NCBI RefSeq assembly: GCF_964028195.1
Contig: NZ_OZ034750.1
Coordinates: 620,001 to 684,000, forward strand
Source of the DNA: Wolbachia endosymbiont (group A) of Pogonocherus hispidulus
GTDB lineage: Bacteria > Pseudomonadota > Alphaproteobacteria > Rickettsiales > Anaplasmataceae
Direction of reading: 5' to 3'
Length of the DNA: 64,000 nucleotides
This document shows, piece by piece, positions 44,840 through 54,825 of this stretch. The first letter of the stretch is position 1; each line of letters starts with the position of its first letter. The notes under the pieces were generated by a model. That model saw only the letters and a program-made list of their open reading frames with translations. It ran no database searches and had not been told where the DNA came from. The position numbers and the translations under genes are program-made.

Positions 44840-46827
44840 GTGTGTCCAGAAAAGGCGAGTATGTTCAGTGGGAGGTAGACCCACCAGGATAAGAGTCGGA
44901 GTCCTGTAGCTAGGGTAGCAATATGGAGGGAAACCAAGATATTGAAGCCTACCGACAACGTTATCGTAAGGATAATGGCGAATTATCAGGTTGTAGCGAA
45001 AGCGAACACATAGGTGGCCTCGAAAGTGTGTAAAACTAAAGGCTGAGCTCACGGCAGTTGGGTGAAAGCAACATAGATAGCTGAAATACGAATGATACAG
45101 CATATCTACTTTAGCGGGGTGGTAGTGATGACATGATAATAAGGGAATACGAGGCAACTGGAGAAGCCCTCCTCATCCCAAGGAGAAATACCTTGGAGTG
45201 GTAGGTTCTATAACTGGAAACAGGAAATGAACTGAAGATGAAAGGGTGGCGGATGGGTGTGTAGTAGTGACGAAGTGAGGTAACGCTCATGGAGCAAAGG
45301 CACCCTACTAGTAGGAATCTTTTAACAAAAGGGAGGTAAAGGTAAAAATGATAAAAATGCCAATTAAATTACAAGACCTGAGAAGGAAGATATATACCAA
45401 AGCGAAGGCAAAACCGGAATGGCGATTCTGGGGAATCTATGTTCACGTATGTAAGATGGAGACGCTAGAAGAAGCATATAAGCTGACAAAGAAGAGTAAT
45501 GGGGCACCAGGAATTGATAAGGTGACGTTCGAATCGATAGAAGCAGAAGGCTTAGAGAAGCATCTTCAACAAATCAGACGTGAACTAATAACCAAGACCT
45601 ATAACCCAAATAGGAACCGGAGAAAGGAAATACCAAAAGCTGGAGGAAAACTCAGAGCGTTGAACATACCCTGCATTCGGGATAGAATAGTGCAAAGCGC
45701 ACTAAAGCTAATAATTGAACCAATATTCGAATCTGACTTTCAGGACGGATCATATGGATATAGACCTAAGAGAAAAGCGCATGAAGCAATAAGCAGGGTA
45801 GCGAAAGCAGCAATCAAAGGCAATACAAAAGTTATTGACGTAGACCTAAAGTCCTACTTTGATAATGTGCGACATCATATTCTTATGGAAAAGATTTCCA
45901 AAAGGGTAAACGATAAAGAAATCATGCACTTGATTAAGCTAATCCTCAAAGTAGGAGGGAAACGAGGAATAGCACAAGGATCACCACTTTCACCACTACT
46001 AAGCAATATATACCTCAATGAGGTGGATAAAATGCTAGAGAAGGCAAAAGAGGTGACTAAAGAAGGAAAATATCAACATATAGAATACGCTAGATGGGCA
46101 GACGATCTAATGATACTGATAGATGGACACCAGAAATGGGAATGGCTTGAAAAATCAGTGCACAAAAGGTTACAAGAAGAATTAGCAAAAATAGAAGTAG
46201 AAGTAAACGAAGAAAAGACAAAAGTGATTAATCTTAAAGAAAAAGGGACATTCAGCTTCCTAGGATTTGATTTTCAACAGAACATCACAAAACAAGGAAA
46301 GTGGAATGTGAGGATAACACCCAAGATGAAAGCACGAACAAACCTACTTCAAAAATTGAAGGAAGTATTCCGCTGTTATAAATCGCAACCAATAGGAAAA
46401 GTGATTCATATCATTAATCCGATATTGAGAGGGTGGACAAACTACTTTAGGATTGGAAACACAAATCGAAGCTTTAGTTACGTCAAACATTGGGTAGAGA
46501 AGAAAATAAGACGCAATCTAATGAGAGCCAGAAAAGCAAAGAAAGGATTTGGCTGGAAGAGATGGAGTAGTGAATGGATATATAAAACTCTAGATCTTTA
46601 TTCAGACTATAGAATAAGGTATTACATTCAGAAAGCCTTACCAGCACAATATGTTATAAATTTTGGTAAAGAAACTACTAGGAAAGCGTAGTGCGGGAAA
46701 ATCGCATGCTGCGTTTGATGAGGCGGGAGCTGGAAACGTGAATATGGGAATTTTGGATTGAGGCCCAACATGAAAATAATGGATCAGCCACCAAACCCTA
46801 AAGAGGCGCGCCAGTTCTCGACCCTAC
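44840..46827 (+). mobile_element. Group II intron in the patatin remnant
   Basis: A 1988-nt intron of a different type from the other introns here. The 5' end is GTGTGTCCAGAAAAGG. Domain V is AGCGTAGTGCGGGAAAATCG followed by CATGCTGCGTTT. The 3' end is ...CGACCCTAC with a branch A at -7. Domain VI seems unusually long: GGGAGCTGG near 46730 pairs with CCAGTTCTC near 46811, enclosing about 70 nt. Boundaries were set by restoring the patatin frame. RT at 45348-46691 is intact. Confidence 0.85.
45348..46691 (+). CDS. ltrA-like: Group II intron reverse transcriptase/maturase (patatin intron)
   Basis: A 447-aa RT-maturase of a separate lineage. RT motifs are SNGAPGIDKVTFESI, GKLRALNIPCIRDRIVQSAL, GSYGYRPKRKAHEAI, VIDVDLKSYFDNVRHH, GIAQGSPLSPLLSNIYLNEV and YARWADDLMILI. 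The thumb has VNEEKTKVINL and FSFLGFDFQ, and the maturase domain has NPILRGWTNYFRIGNTNRSF. There is no HNH domain. A GGGAGG site lies 11 nt upstream of the ATG. The active-site codons (GCAGACGATCTA) differ from the inner intron's target. Confidence 0.93.
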   Translation: MIKMPIKLQDLRRKIYTKAKAKPEWRFWGIYVHVCKMETLEEAYKLTKKSNGAPGIDKVTFESIEAEGLEKHLQQIRRELITKTYNPNRNRRKEIPKAGGKLRALNIPCIRDRIVQSALKLIIEPIFESDFQDGSYGYRPKRKAHEAISRVAKAAIKGNTKVIDVDLKSYFDNVRHHILMEKISKRVNDKEIMHLIKLILKVGGKRGIAQGSPLSPLLSNIYLNEVDKMLEKAKEVTKEGKYQHIEYARWADDLMILIDGHQKWEWLEKSVHKRLQEELAKIEVEVNEEKTKVINLKEKGTFSFLGFDFQQNITKQGKWNVRITPKMKARTNLLQKLKEVFRCYKSQPIGKVIHIINPILRGWTNYFRIGNTNRSFSYVKHWVEKKIRRNLMRARKAKKGFGWKRWSSEWIYKTLDLYSDYRIRYYIQKALPAQYVINFGKETTRKA

Positions 46828-47336
46828 CATTTTTCCTTAAAAGTTGGAGAGAAAACAGGAATTTCATCAAGTTAAAAGATGCACTCAGAGCAACAATAGC
46901 AGCACCAACTTATTTCTCCCCTAAATACTTAAAAATCAATCAAGAGGAAAGAATGTTGATAGATGGAGGGGTGTTTGCCAATAATCCAGCGGCGTGTGCA
47001 AGTGGCAAGAGATTATTTCCAAATGACAACATTATCCTGTTATCAATAGGTACTGGAGAAACAACCAAAAGTATAACTAATTCAAAGAGATTGGGAAAAA
47101 TAGGGTGGATAAAGCCACTATTACACGTAATATTTGCCTCTGGACTGGACTGGACTGCGTAACTGAATCAAGTAATAGGTGATAGATACATAAGAATACA
47201 ATCACAACTGAAAGTAGCATCAGCTGAGATGGATAATATTACATCAAAAAATATTAAATGTCTACAGCAAGAGGCAAATGCAATGGTAGAGGACAATCAG
47301 AAAGTGATAGAGAAATTCTATGATCTTATATCTTGA

Positions 47337-48004
47337 TACGTAGAAATGCCAAAAAAATTCTGTAGCAAGGGATATCTCTTCTCCAAAAAAATGTTTTAAG
47401 AAGCTAAGCCAAAAACACTACTTAAAAAAAATGATTTACTGACAATTGCCATATTCGTCAAGTTAAGAAGTGGCATAAGAAAGAAGAGAAACGGTAAAAA
47501 TTATTTTAGATATTAAATGATAAAATTAGTAATTTATAGACTCTTTTAAAAAAAATTATCTCATTTCAGATCAAAACTTCTCAAAAAAATAAATAAGATA
47601 CCTACCTTAAATGGTTGCTATATTGGGTGTATTCTTTTAACTTGACCCGTATGCTTTTTTGGACATTTCTGAAATATTCAAAAATTTCAAATTCAAGTTT
47701 ATATGATAGCGATAGTTCAAAACTTTAAACGGATAATTAAAATTACCTTCTTATATCTTTATTTGTTGCTACCCAAAAGTATACTATACTTGTCTCATTT
47801 TCACTATTCATACTTTTTCAACAGTCCGAAGACTTGATCTGACAAATCAGCTGTCATAACCTATATGAATCACACACTTTTAAAAATTCCTTACCTATTC
47901 TATGGTCCTTTCCCATACTTATGTCAATGCAATCAACGCTTACATTGTACCAGATACTACTCCTAATCCTTAAAAATGTAGCTTAGCATCTAAAATAAAC
48001 ATCA
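47337..48004. other. Gene-poor intergenic region
   Basis: About 670 nt between the patatin remnant and the SAM transporter gene. I see no open frame with coding character, no tRNA and no clear repeat. Confidence 0.5.
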
Positions 48005-48910
48005 TTAACAATTTGAGTCATACACTTTTGTTGTTACACTATTTTTCTTAATTGCCTTACCTTCCGAATAAGCTATAAATAAGGTTGATGGTATTAATAT
48101 CAAAGTACCATATAAAGCACTTTTATCAGGTAATTCATTAAATATAACGTATGCTACTATTGCAGAAATTATTAGCTCTATGTATCTATACGGTGCAAGT
48201 GCAGTAGCATCAGTAAGAGCAAAAGCTTTTAACATGAAGAACAGAATTAGGTTTGAACTTATTCCTAAAATCAGCAGTAATATTAATTCTGACAAGGAAG
48301 GCATATGCCAATAAAATAACAAAGATGGAGTGGAAAAAATTGTTGTTGTTAGAGCTGAGTAAAATAATATACTTATTATTGTCTCCTTCATTACAAGCTT
48401 CTTATTAAGTACATCTAGTATAGCGAAGATTAATGCGGATACAATAAAAATAAGAATTTTAGGATTAAAATCCTCACTATAAGCTTTAGTAGTAATAGCA
48501 ATACCAATAAAACCAATGACAGCTACTACCCATCTTTGCCAAATTATATTTTCTTCCAGAAAAGGAATTGCAAGAAGCATAACAAATAATGGTATTGAGA
48601 AACCTATAATTGTTGCAGTTACTATTGGGCAAATAGTCAACCCATAGGTCCATAAGGTCATTCCACAAAACAACAATGCACCTCTAGTTATTTGAATAGA
48701 TATTCGACTTGTTTTACAAATTCCTATTCCATAGTAAAATATAAAAGGTATAAGAGTAATAGTGCTAAATAAAAAACGGAAAAAGATTATCTCAAAACTT
48801 TGAAGGTGTAAACCGAGACACTTTGATATAGTATCATTAACTACACTACTAAGTAAACTGAGTATAAACCAGGTAACTCCAAGCAAATAAGCTCTTAGTC
48901 TGTGATCCAT
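48005..48910 (-). CDS. sam: S-adenosylmethionine uptake transporter (DMT/EamA family)
   Basis: A 301-aa integral membrane protein with ten predicted helices and two EamA repeats. The sequence closely follows the Rickettsiales Sam transporter as I remember it: FFRFLFSTITLIPFIFYYG, RGALLFCGMTLWTYGLTICP, EENIIWQRWVVAVIGFIGI, AYSEDFNPKILIF, LNKKLVMKE, LKAFALTDATALAPYRYIEL and VIFNELPDKSALYGTLILIPSTLFIAYSE. It would exchange SAM with the host cell, an obligate-intracellular trait, and could supply methyl donor to bacterial and phage methyltransferases. The family match is strong; substrate is inferred from it. Full length with no frameshift. Confidence 0.8.
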   Translation of the reverse strand: MDHRLRAYLLGVTWFILSLLSSVVNDTISKCLGLHLQSFEIIFFRFLFSTITLIPFIFYYGIGICKTSRISIQITRGALLFCGMTLWTYGLTICPIVTATIIGFSIPLFVMLLAIPFLEENIIWQRWVVAVIGFIGIAITTKAYSEDFNPKILIFIVSALIFAILDVLNKKLVMKETIISILFYSALTTTIFSTPSLLFYWHMPSLSELILLLILGISSNLILFFMLKAFALTDATALAPYRYIELIISAIVAYVIFNELPDKSALYGTLILIPSTLFIAYSEGKAIKKNSVTTKVYDSNC

Positions 48911-49366
48911 AAAACTCCAAATTTAATATTTTATGAGATAACTTTACTGTACAAAAGATCAATAATAGAAAAGGTTTCTTCTATCTACTGTTTAACCATA
49001 TTCATAAATATTTAGTAGAAATAATTTGAGAAGTGTTATATAAAATGCAGCTTTATTGCATAATTTTAATAAACAGAAATGCTAACTGATTTTTTTGTAA
49101 TATATGATAATACTTGCGAATACTATCACATTATCAGGAAAAGTAATCGGGAGTACTGACGGCTGTGGCGATTTTACCAACTAGCTCCTCTGCTAGCATT
49201 AGCAATATGTGTTTTCAGCATCAATTTTAAAAGCATTAAATTTGAAGTTTATCAAACAACACGAATTAGCAGCAAAACTTTATGAAAATGCTTCAGTTGA
49301 GTTAGCTAAACAAGGATTTAGAATGGTTAATATATTGACTATTTTTACTTGTATCTTAAACACAAT
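48911..49366. other. Intergenic region with a possible gene fragment
   Basis: At 49209-49328 a plus-strand frame encodes FSASILKALNLKFIKQHELA and then KLYENASVELAKQGFRMVN, which looks coding but has no start or continuation and runs into the antisense of the regulator gene. It may be the tail of a lost gene. No other feature is supported. Confidence 0.3.
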
Positions 49367-50269
49367 TCAATTTTCACACTCATCGGCAGTTAGGCCACTT
49401 GCTCGCACGATAATATCAATAGCAATACCTGCCTTAACTAGATCTTTTGCAACCTTGATTTTCTCTGCTTTTTTAACTTTTTCCTTGCCATTTTTCATAC
49501 TTTCAGATAGAGATTTGACTAGTGATTCTTGTTCTCTGTACTCATCCATTAAACTCAATAGCTTTTTGCTTTCTCTTGTTTTAGGTAGCAGAACTTTAAT
49601 ATTCACTGATAATTCTCCTGCTATTTCATATAATTTATCTAATGATATGGCAGTATACCCTTTTTCATATTCGTGTATTTCCTTGAGCGTTAAATCAACT
49701 TTATCCGCCAAATCTTTTTGAGTGTATCTCCTTATCAATCTCCATTCTCTTATTCTTTGTCCTATTCTGTAATATATAGAATCAGTGCAGATTTCTCTCT
49801 CTGTACTATCATACTCGTAAATAGATAAACCCGTTGCCTGGGAAATAACATCAATAGAAACTCCTTCTTTCACTAGATTTTTTGCTATTTCCAACCTTGC
49901 CTCTTCTTGATTAATTTTTTCGCTAATATGAACAAACCTGACTAATGAAGGTACTATTTTGTCTAACTTTTGATTCTCGTATATTTTTGTTAGATAGAGT
50001 ATTTCCTCGTCTTCATCTTTATACTCTCTTACTACTACTGATTCAGGTAGCAGATCTGTAACAGTAGCTGATAATGCTTTTGCTATTATATATAATACTT
50101 CAACAGGAATAGCGCTATAGCCACTTTCGTAGCTGTTCACCTCTTGATATGTTAAACCTATTTTACTTGCTAATTCTATTTGAGTATGCCCTCGCATTAA
50201 CCTACAATTTTCTATTTTTTGCCCTATTTTGTAGCTTATAGGACTAACATCACTTACAGAAACAAACAT
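49367..50269 (-). CDS. Paired-HTH (XRE-type) transcriptional regulator 1
   Basis: A 300-aa protein with two XRE/Cro-type HTH domains, at about 10-65 (IGQKIENCRLMRGHTQIELASKIGLTYQEVNSYE...) and 160-215 (IGQRIREWRLIRRYTQKDLADKVDLTLKEIHEYE...). Each is followed by a helical region ending in a short AKDLVKAGIAIDIIVRASGL-like element. Internal duplication of one HTH-plus-tail unit explains the length. It is the first of two adjacent leftward paralogues, 7 nt from the next one upstream. Likely controls phage genes; targets are unknown. Confidence 0.88.
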   Translation of the reverse strand: MFVSVSDVSPISYKIGQKIENCRLMRGHTQIELASKIGLTYQEVNSYESGYSAIPVEVLYIIAKALSATVTDLLPESVVVREYKDEDEEILYLTKIYENQKLDKIVPSLVRFVHISEKINQEEARLEIAKNLVKEGVSIDVISQATGLSIYEYDSTEREICTDSIYYRIGQRIREWRLIRRYTQKDLADKVDLTLKEIHEYEKGYTAISLDKLYEIAGELSVNIKVLLPKTRESKKLLSLMDEYREQESLVKSLSESMKNGKEKVKKAEKIKVAKDLVKAGIAIDIIVRASGLTADECEN

Positions 50270-50276
50270 GTATACC

Positions 50277-51182
50277 TCAATTTAAAAAACAATCTTTTTG
50301 ATCAGCAGATAAACCAACTATTTGCAAAATAATATCAATAGAAATTCCCCCTTTTACTAGATCCTTTACAACTTCGATTCTTTCCGCTTTTCTCACTTTT
50401 TCTTCACAAATACGTATCTCTTCAAACAAAGATTTTATTAGTGCATTACGTAGTTCTTGGCTCTCAATTTCTTTGTATTCTTTAATCAAATCAGGTAGCT
50501 CATTTTCTATCTCATCTCCTGTTAGTTCAAGTAGGTCCATGATGTTAATTGATAACACCTTTGCTATTCCGTATAATTTATCAAGTGGAACAGCAGTCCT
50601 TCCTTGTTCATAGTTGCTTATTTCGTGACGGGTTGTATTCATTTTCTCTCCTAAATCTTTTTGAGTATACTCTCTCACTAGCCTCCATTCTTTTATCTTC
50701 TTTCCTATTTTGTAGTATATAGAACCAACTTTTTCTTCAACACATTCATCAGCAGACAGACCGATTGTTTTTGCAACAACATCAACAGAAATTCCTGCTT
50801 TAACCAGACCCTTTGCAATTTTTATTTTTTCCGATTTTCTACTACTTTTCTCACTAACTTGGACAAATTTGGTTAGCAAACAAAACATCTTACGTAACTC
50901 CTGATCGTTAATCTTTTTATATTCTCTTACTAGATTTAATATTTCTTCTTCATCTTCAAGACAGCTTTTTGATACAGGAATAAGATCCGTAATACTGATT
51001 GATAGTGCCTCAGTTATAGCATACAACCTTTCAATTGGAACTCTACGATTCCCTTTCTCATATTGCAATATCACCCAGTATTTTACACCAATTTTCTCTG
51101 CTAAATCTTTCTGAGTGTACCCTCGCTCTAACCTCCAGCTTTTTAATTTTTCTCCCACTTTATAATCTAGACTTTTTTCCAC
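50277..51182 (-). CDS. Paired-HTH (XRE-type) transcriptional regulator 2
   Basis: A 301-aa paralogue of its neighbour with HTHs at about 8-65 (VGEKLKSWRLERGYTQKDLAEKIGVKYWVILQYEKG) and 160-215 (IGKKIKEWRLVREYTQKDLGEKMNTTRHEISNYEQG). Both tails repeat the AKGLVKAGISVDVVAKTIGLSADE pattern. It lies upstream of regulator 1 in the same direction with a 7-nt gap, so probably one operon. Two linked HTH domains in one chain may let a monomer bind like a dimer; this is inference. Confidence 0.88.
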   Translation of the reverse strand: MEKSLDYKVGEKLKSWRLERGYTQKDLAEKIGVKYWVILQYEKGNRRVPIERLYAITEALSISITDLIPVSKSCLEDEEEILNLVREYKKINDQELRKMFCLLTKFVQVSEKSSRKSEKIKIAKGLVKAGISVDVVAKTIGLSADECVEEKVGSIYYKIGKKIKEWRLVREYTQKDLGEKMNTTRHEISNYEQGRTAVPLDKLYGIAKVLSINIMDLLELTGDEIENELPDLIKEYKEIESQELRNALIKSLFEEIRICEEKVRKAERIEVVKDLVKGGISIDIILQIVGLSADQKDCFLN

Positions 51183-51261
51183 AAAAAGAACCTTGCATAT
51201 AATATTTTCTATTATAGCTCAAAGGCTCCAGATATAATAGCCAGACTCTGGAACCTTTAAA

Positions 51262-52485
51262 TTAAAGTGCCCTACAAGTTTCTTTACTATTTTCACGTAC
51301 TTTGTCTGCCCATGAAAACAATTTTTCACTTGGGCTATCAACCTCCTTCATAAGCTGCTTGCTATTCCATATGCCACACCTCATAAAACTTCCCTTTTCT
51401 ACTGCTTCTTTAAGTTTTACTCCAGCAAAAAGACAATTTTTTCCTATTTCTTCTCCTCTTTGTTGTAGTTCAGCCCACATTTCCTTGTTTTCTACTCTGA
51501 CTTGTACTTGATCATATTTTTTTACATCGTGGTACAATATAATATTTAGCTTACCAATGCTTGTAGGAAATTCTAACATGATAGAGCTGCCATCTGAAAT
51601 ATCGGTATAGTTTCTTATACCTCCCTTCTCACTTTTAACTTCAACTGCATCATTACCAATTTTTAAAATATTACTTCCTAACTCTCTTTTTACTTCCAGT
51701 ATTTTGGCTACTTCTATCTTACTATCCTCGGAAAATTCTATATACGATGTTGTATTGTCTATCTCGACATCTATTAATGCTCCTTCTTGAATAGCACTTT
51801 CACCAATTTTTCTCAAATTCTCAAGCTTCTTGTCTATATGAAGCTGAACTTCTCGTTGTAGCTCATTATAGATTTCACCTATCAGTTTATTCTGCAGTAG
51901 AGTATCATGAAACTCTGCGCCGCTTAGCATTAATTTACGTATTAGCTTTTTTCGATCAGCCTTATCAAATTTATGAAAATGTGTACCCAATACTACATAC
52001 TCTGCAATGCTCCATTCCCCATCGTTATATGCATTTATTCTTGCTCCAGAGGCTAGTACTTGGTCTATAGTTTTGTGCAATTCATTTACGTTTTTTGCCT
52101 CTACCACAGCACTCTTAAACCAGCTCAACTTTTCGCTTTCGCTTATACTTGGCTTTATTTTTTGCAAAGCTGAAGCAAATGGATTTAGCCCTTCTGGATA
52201 ATCTGCTTGATTACTCAAAGGTTTTGTGCCATAAATATAGTCAAATCCTTTCCTATAGTTGATTTGGTTTTCGCGAACTTCTCTACTAGGGAAAGGTACT
52301 ACTTCTTTATCTCCAAGCTTTTTAGCATTATTAATTTTGCTTACAAAGGTAGGCTGCTGGCTAGTACGACCAATTCCTACAATAGCATTTAACATCTCAC
52401 CTTTTGATAATCTATCAAGATCAACGTTTAACTCGTAAACACCCCCCTCTTTATCACTAAAAGGTACAATTATTTTATTATTCAT
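51262..52485 (-). CDS. Ankyrin-like hypothetical protein
   Basis: A 407-aa soluble protein. Residues about 130-205 contain one or two degenerate ankyrin units (NVNELHKTIDQVLASGARINAYND, LIRKLMLSGAEFHDTLLQNK). The rest (ENLRKIGESAIQEGALIDVEI and a beta-rich C-terminal half) matches nothing I can name. The start MNNKIIVPFSDKEGG has GGAGG-like sequence upstream. It lies between the HTH regulators and the radC 3' fragment, all leftward. Confidence 0.7.
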   Translation of the reverse strand: MNNKIIVPFSDKEGGVYELNVDLDRLSKGEMLNAIVGIGRTSQQPTFVSKINNAKKLGDKEVVPFPSREVRENQINYRKGFDYIYGTKPLSNQADYPEGLNPFASALQKIKPSISESEKLSWFKSAVVEAKNVNELHKTIDQVLASGARINAYNDGEWSIAEYVVLGTHFHKFDKADRKKLIRKLMLSGAEFHDTLLQNKLIGEIYNELQREVQLHIDKKLENLRKIGESAIQEGALIDVEIDNTTSYIEFSEDSKIEVAKILEVKRELGSNILKIGNDAVEVKSEKGGIRNYTDISDGSSIMLEFPTSIGKLNIILYHDVKKYDQVQVRVENKEMWAELQQRGEEIGKNCLFAGVKLKEAVEKGSFMRCGIWNSKQLMKEVDSPSEKLFSWADKVRENSKETCRAL

Positions 52486-52584
52486 ATTAGCCTCCGCTAT
52501 TAAATATACTTTCTAAGTGTATAGTTATTATACACTGTATTACTTATTATAAATTATAGTGAGTAGATTTGCAAATACTTTCTG

Positions 52585-52741
52585 CTATAACAATCCGTTT
52601 TCTCTAAAACTAAAATAGCCACTACTTGTGATGATAATATGATCAAATAATCTAACGCTTACAGTACTACATGCTGCTGCTAAGCTCTTCGTTACTGCTT
52701 GATCTTCTTCTGATGGTTCTAAACTTCCTCCAGGATGGTTA
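52585..52741 (-). pseudogene. radC: radC, 3' fragment separated by serine-recombinase element
   Basis: Encodes the C-terminal part of a RadC/JAB protein: NHPGGSLEPSEEDQAVTKSL and VRLFDHIIITSSGYFSFREN, with the His-Pro-Gly and Asp residues of the JAB metal site. Joined to 55711-55194 with one copy of ATCGCA at the junction it gives 675 nt, 225 codons, and restores ISHNHPGGS. As it stands it has no start and is not expressed as a functional protein. Confidence 0.88.
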
Positions 52742-52764
52742 TGCGATTATACATATTGATACTC

Positions 52765-54825
52765 CTATAAAAAATTTGGGTTGTTGAGTTTACCATTTTT
52801 AAAATCCATAAGGGTTCTAACAGTTTCTGGTCTATCTTCAAATAAATACTTGCCTCTGGTTTTGCTATAGTCTTTTTGTATTTTTATTTTATCTCTCCTT
52901 ATTCTATCGTAAAGCCACTGCCTGGAAACTTCAAGGATTTTTGCAACTTGTGAAATAGTAAGGTAGCCAGGCACTTTAATGGGGTGTGATTGCTCCTTTT
53001 TTCGCATAATATTATTTTTTAACCGAATATTTTTTACTGTATTTTCTAAAACAATATTCTTTGATTGTGAGGGAGAACGATACCCTTGTGTTTCTAAGTA
53101 CTTGGCAATTTCTATATCCGTTTTACCCTCTTTACTTGACTTTATTATCGATTGCTCCATTTCTGTTGCAGTAGTCAATGCACGAAAGGAGCTTACTGGA
53201 ATAGGAGCATGGAAAGTGGTAGTTTCTCTACCATGCCATACAATACGTATCTGCAAGCAATCACGCATGATTCGGTGTGCTACTACCTTATCAATCAGAC
53301 AACGAACAAAAGATTTTCTTTGCTGACGTGACAGAACTGACTTATGCCAAATTTCTGGTAGTTTCTTACCTACATCTAAAAATATTGTTTTCAGTTCCTC
53401 GGATAATTGAGGAGTAGGTTTACTTGGATACTGACGTTCAAATGTAATTTCCGCTTGCTTGAGTTCATTCAATGCCTGTTCCCAACGTCTTTCAAGTTCT
53501 GCAGCTACAAGACGATTGTCAGGATCAACTTGATTAAATTGTCGTTCTGCCAATCTTACTTGGTATCTTAAGCGTTCTAATTGTTGTAAATGAGCTTTAT
53601 TAATTTCTTGTTCAGATTGTAGCTGCGAGTTAATAGCCTTAGTATAAGCATCTAGCTCAATTTGACTAAGTGCTGCAAAAAATTTAGGAATTACTTCATT
53701 ATCAATAATATCAGCAGGTAAAAACTGACATGAAGGGGAAAGATCACGTTGATGTTGGTAACTGCATTTATAATGATTTCCTCCTTTATACTGTACTATC
53801 ATTTTGTGTCCACATTCTCCACAATAGATTATTCCATGTAATAATGCTGCACCTGGTCTAGCTATTCCACGTGTTCTACAGCGACGGTAATCCGCATGAT
53901 TATCTTTAAGTATGATCTGAATCTTTGTAAAGGTTTCCCAATCTATGTAAGCTGGGTATTTATCTTTAATTAGAACTTTCCATTCTTCCATTGGTAGTCT
54001 TTTTGTTGTTTTATTAGCAGAAGATAGTTTGTGACGCGTAGTACAAGAACGACCATAAGCAAATGCTCCAGCATAAGCAGGGTTTTTGAGCATTGAGATA
54101 ATTGCGTCAAAAGTTGGTTTTTTCCAATGCACTTCTTTAAAATTGTCATACCTAGGAATGGTAAGTTGGTTATTGTTAAAATACCTTACAACTTGTGCTG
54201 CTGTTCGTTTTTCTAGAAAAGTGTCAAAAACAAGCTTAATATGCTGCTGAACTTCAAGGTTAGGATCCTTACTCACGGAATCATCAATGTTACGAACGAA
54301 ACCCACTGGAAGAGATAAGGCTAAATCTCCTCTGGTTGCCTTATTTACTAGTCCAGCATTTAGTCTGGCTCTTATAGTAGATAACTCCATTTCAGCAAGC
54401 TGTCCTTTCAGACCAAGTAACAACCGACCATTAATAGTACCAGGGTCATACACACCATCCCGATCAGCTATCAAACACTGTTTATAGCCACATATATCCA
54501 ATAACGGATACCAATCAGAACAATTACGTGACAAACGAGTCACATCGTAGGATAGGATAATCCCTACCTTTGATAAAGTGACTTTAGCGAGAATCTCTTT
54601 ATACCCTTCACGCTTTTCAGCACTAGCACCTGTTAAGCCGAGATCATTATCAATAACAACAATATTATCAGCTTTCCACCCAAGATCAATAGCTCTTTGT
54701 TTCAGCGCATACTGTAACTCCAAACTTTCTTGATTGCTCAGTGCTTGATGAGGTGTTGATTGTCTTATGTAAATTATCGCTTCGCGTGTTAAATGTTGTG
54801 CTGTAATTAGCTCTGATGTATTCAT
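52765..54825 (-). CDS. Large serine recombinase (transposase)
   Basis: A 686-aa recombinase. The resolvase domain has REAIIYIRQSTPHQ with the nucleophile Ser at residue 23, QYALKQRAIDLGW, SYDVTRLSRNCSDWYPLL and MELSTIRARLNAG. It continues with the recombinase domain, a zinc ribbon (IIYCGECGHKMIVQYKGG with later Cys), a long coiled-coil region (about 395-470) and a C-terminal DNA-binding unit with an excisionase-like HTH (YLTISQVAKILEVSRQWLYDR). It would insert and excise the element. It is unrelated in detail to the prophage integrase at 1242-2756. Confidence 0.92.
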   Translation of the reverse strand: MNTSELITAQHLTREAIIYIRQSTPHQALSNQESLELQYALKQRAIDLGWKADNIVVIDNDLGLTGASAEKREGYKEILAKVTLSKVGIILSYDVTRLSRNCSDWYPLLDICGYKQCLIADRDGVYDPGTINGRLLLGLKGQLAEMELSTIRARLNAGLVNKATRGDLALSLPVGFVRNIDDSVSKDPNLEVQQHIKLVFDTFLEKRTAAQVVRYFNNNQLTIPRYDNFKEVHWKKPTFDAIISMLKNPAYAGAFAYGRSCTTRHKLSSANKTTKRLPMEEWKVLIKDKYPAYIDWETFTKIQIILKDNHADYRRCRTRGIARPGAALLHGIIYCGECGHKMIVQYKGGNHYKCSYQHQRDLSPSCQFLPADIIDNEVIPKFFAALSQIELDAYTKAINSQLQSEQEINKAHLQQLERLRYQVRLAERQFNQVDPDNRLVAAELERRWEQALNELKQAEITFERQYPSKPTPQLSEELKTIFLDVGKKLPEIWHKSVLSRQQRKSFVRCLIDKVVAHRIMRDCLQIRIVWHGRETTTFHAPIPVSSFRALTTATEMEQSIIKSSKEGKTDIEIAKYLETQGYRSPSQSKNIVLENTVKNIRLKNNIMRKKEQSHPIKVPGYLTISQVAKILEVSRQWLYDRIRRDKIKIQKDYSKTRGKYLFEDRPETVRTLMDFKNGKLNNPNFL

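Larger units (their letters stand above)
44728..47336 (+). pseudogene. Patatin-like phospholipase remnant split by a group II intron
   Basis: Exon 1 (44728-44839) encodes PKPDLKCVLDKYFYEST, then NLLLTSYDIHNNC. Exon 2 (46828 onward) encodes PFFLKSW, LKDALRATIAAPTYFSPKYL, the catalytic-Asp motif DGGVFANNPA and IILLSIGTGETTKS. Splicing rejoins HNNC-PFFLKSW in frame. The N-terminal part with the GxSxG nucleophile is absent: an in-frame stop at 44725 precedes exon 1. A further in-frame TAA at 47160 interrupts the C-terminus, after which LNQVIGDRYIRIQSQ and MDNITSKNIK continue to the stop at 47334-47336. Patatin phospholipases are regular WO phage cargo. This copy cannot be an active lipase. Confidence 0.85.

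Noticed and set aside
44810-45157. 115-aa minus-strand ORF
   Set aside because: Antisense to the group II intron RNA domain I region of the patatin intron; no family resemblance.
47140-47157. CTGGA repeated three times as the cause of the patatin break
   Set aside because: The downstream sequence is in the same frame; the break is an in-frame TAA at 47160, and the 5-nt repeat does not shift the frame.
49209-49721. 170-aa plus-strand ORF
   Set aside because: Most of it is antisense to the paired-HTH regulator. Only the first 40 codons look coding and are noted as a possible fragment.
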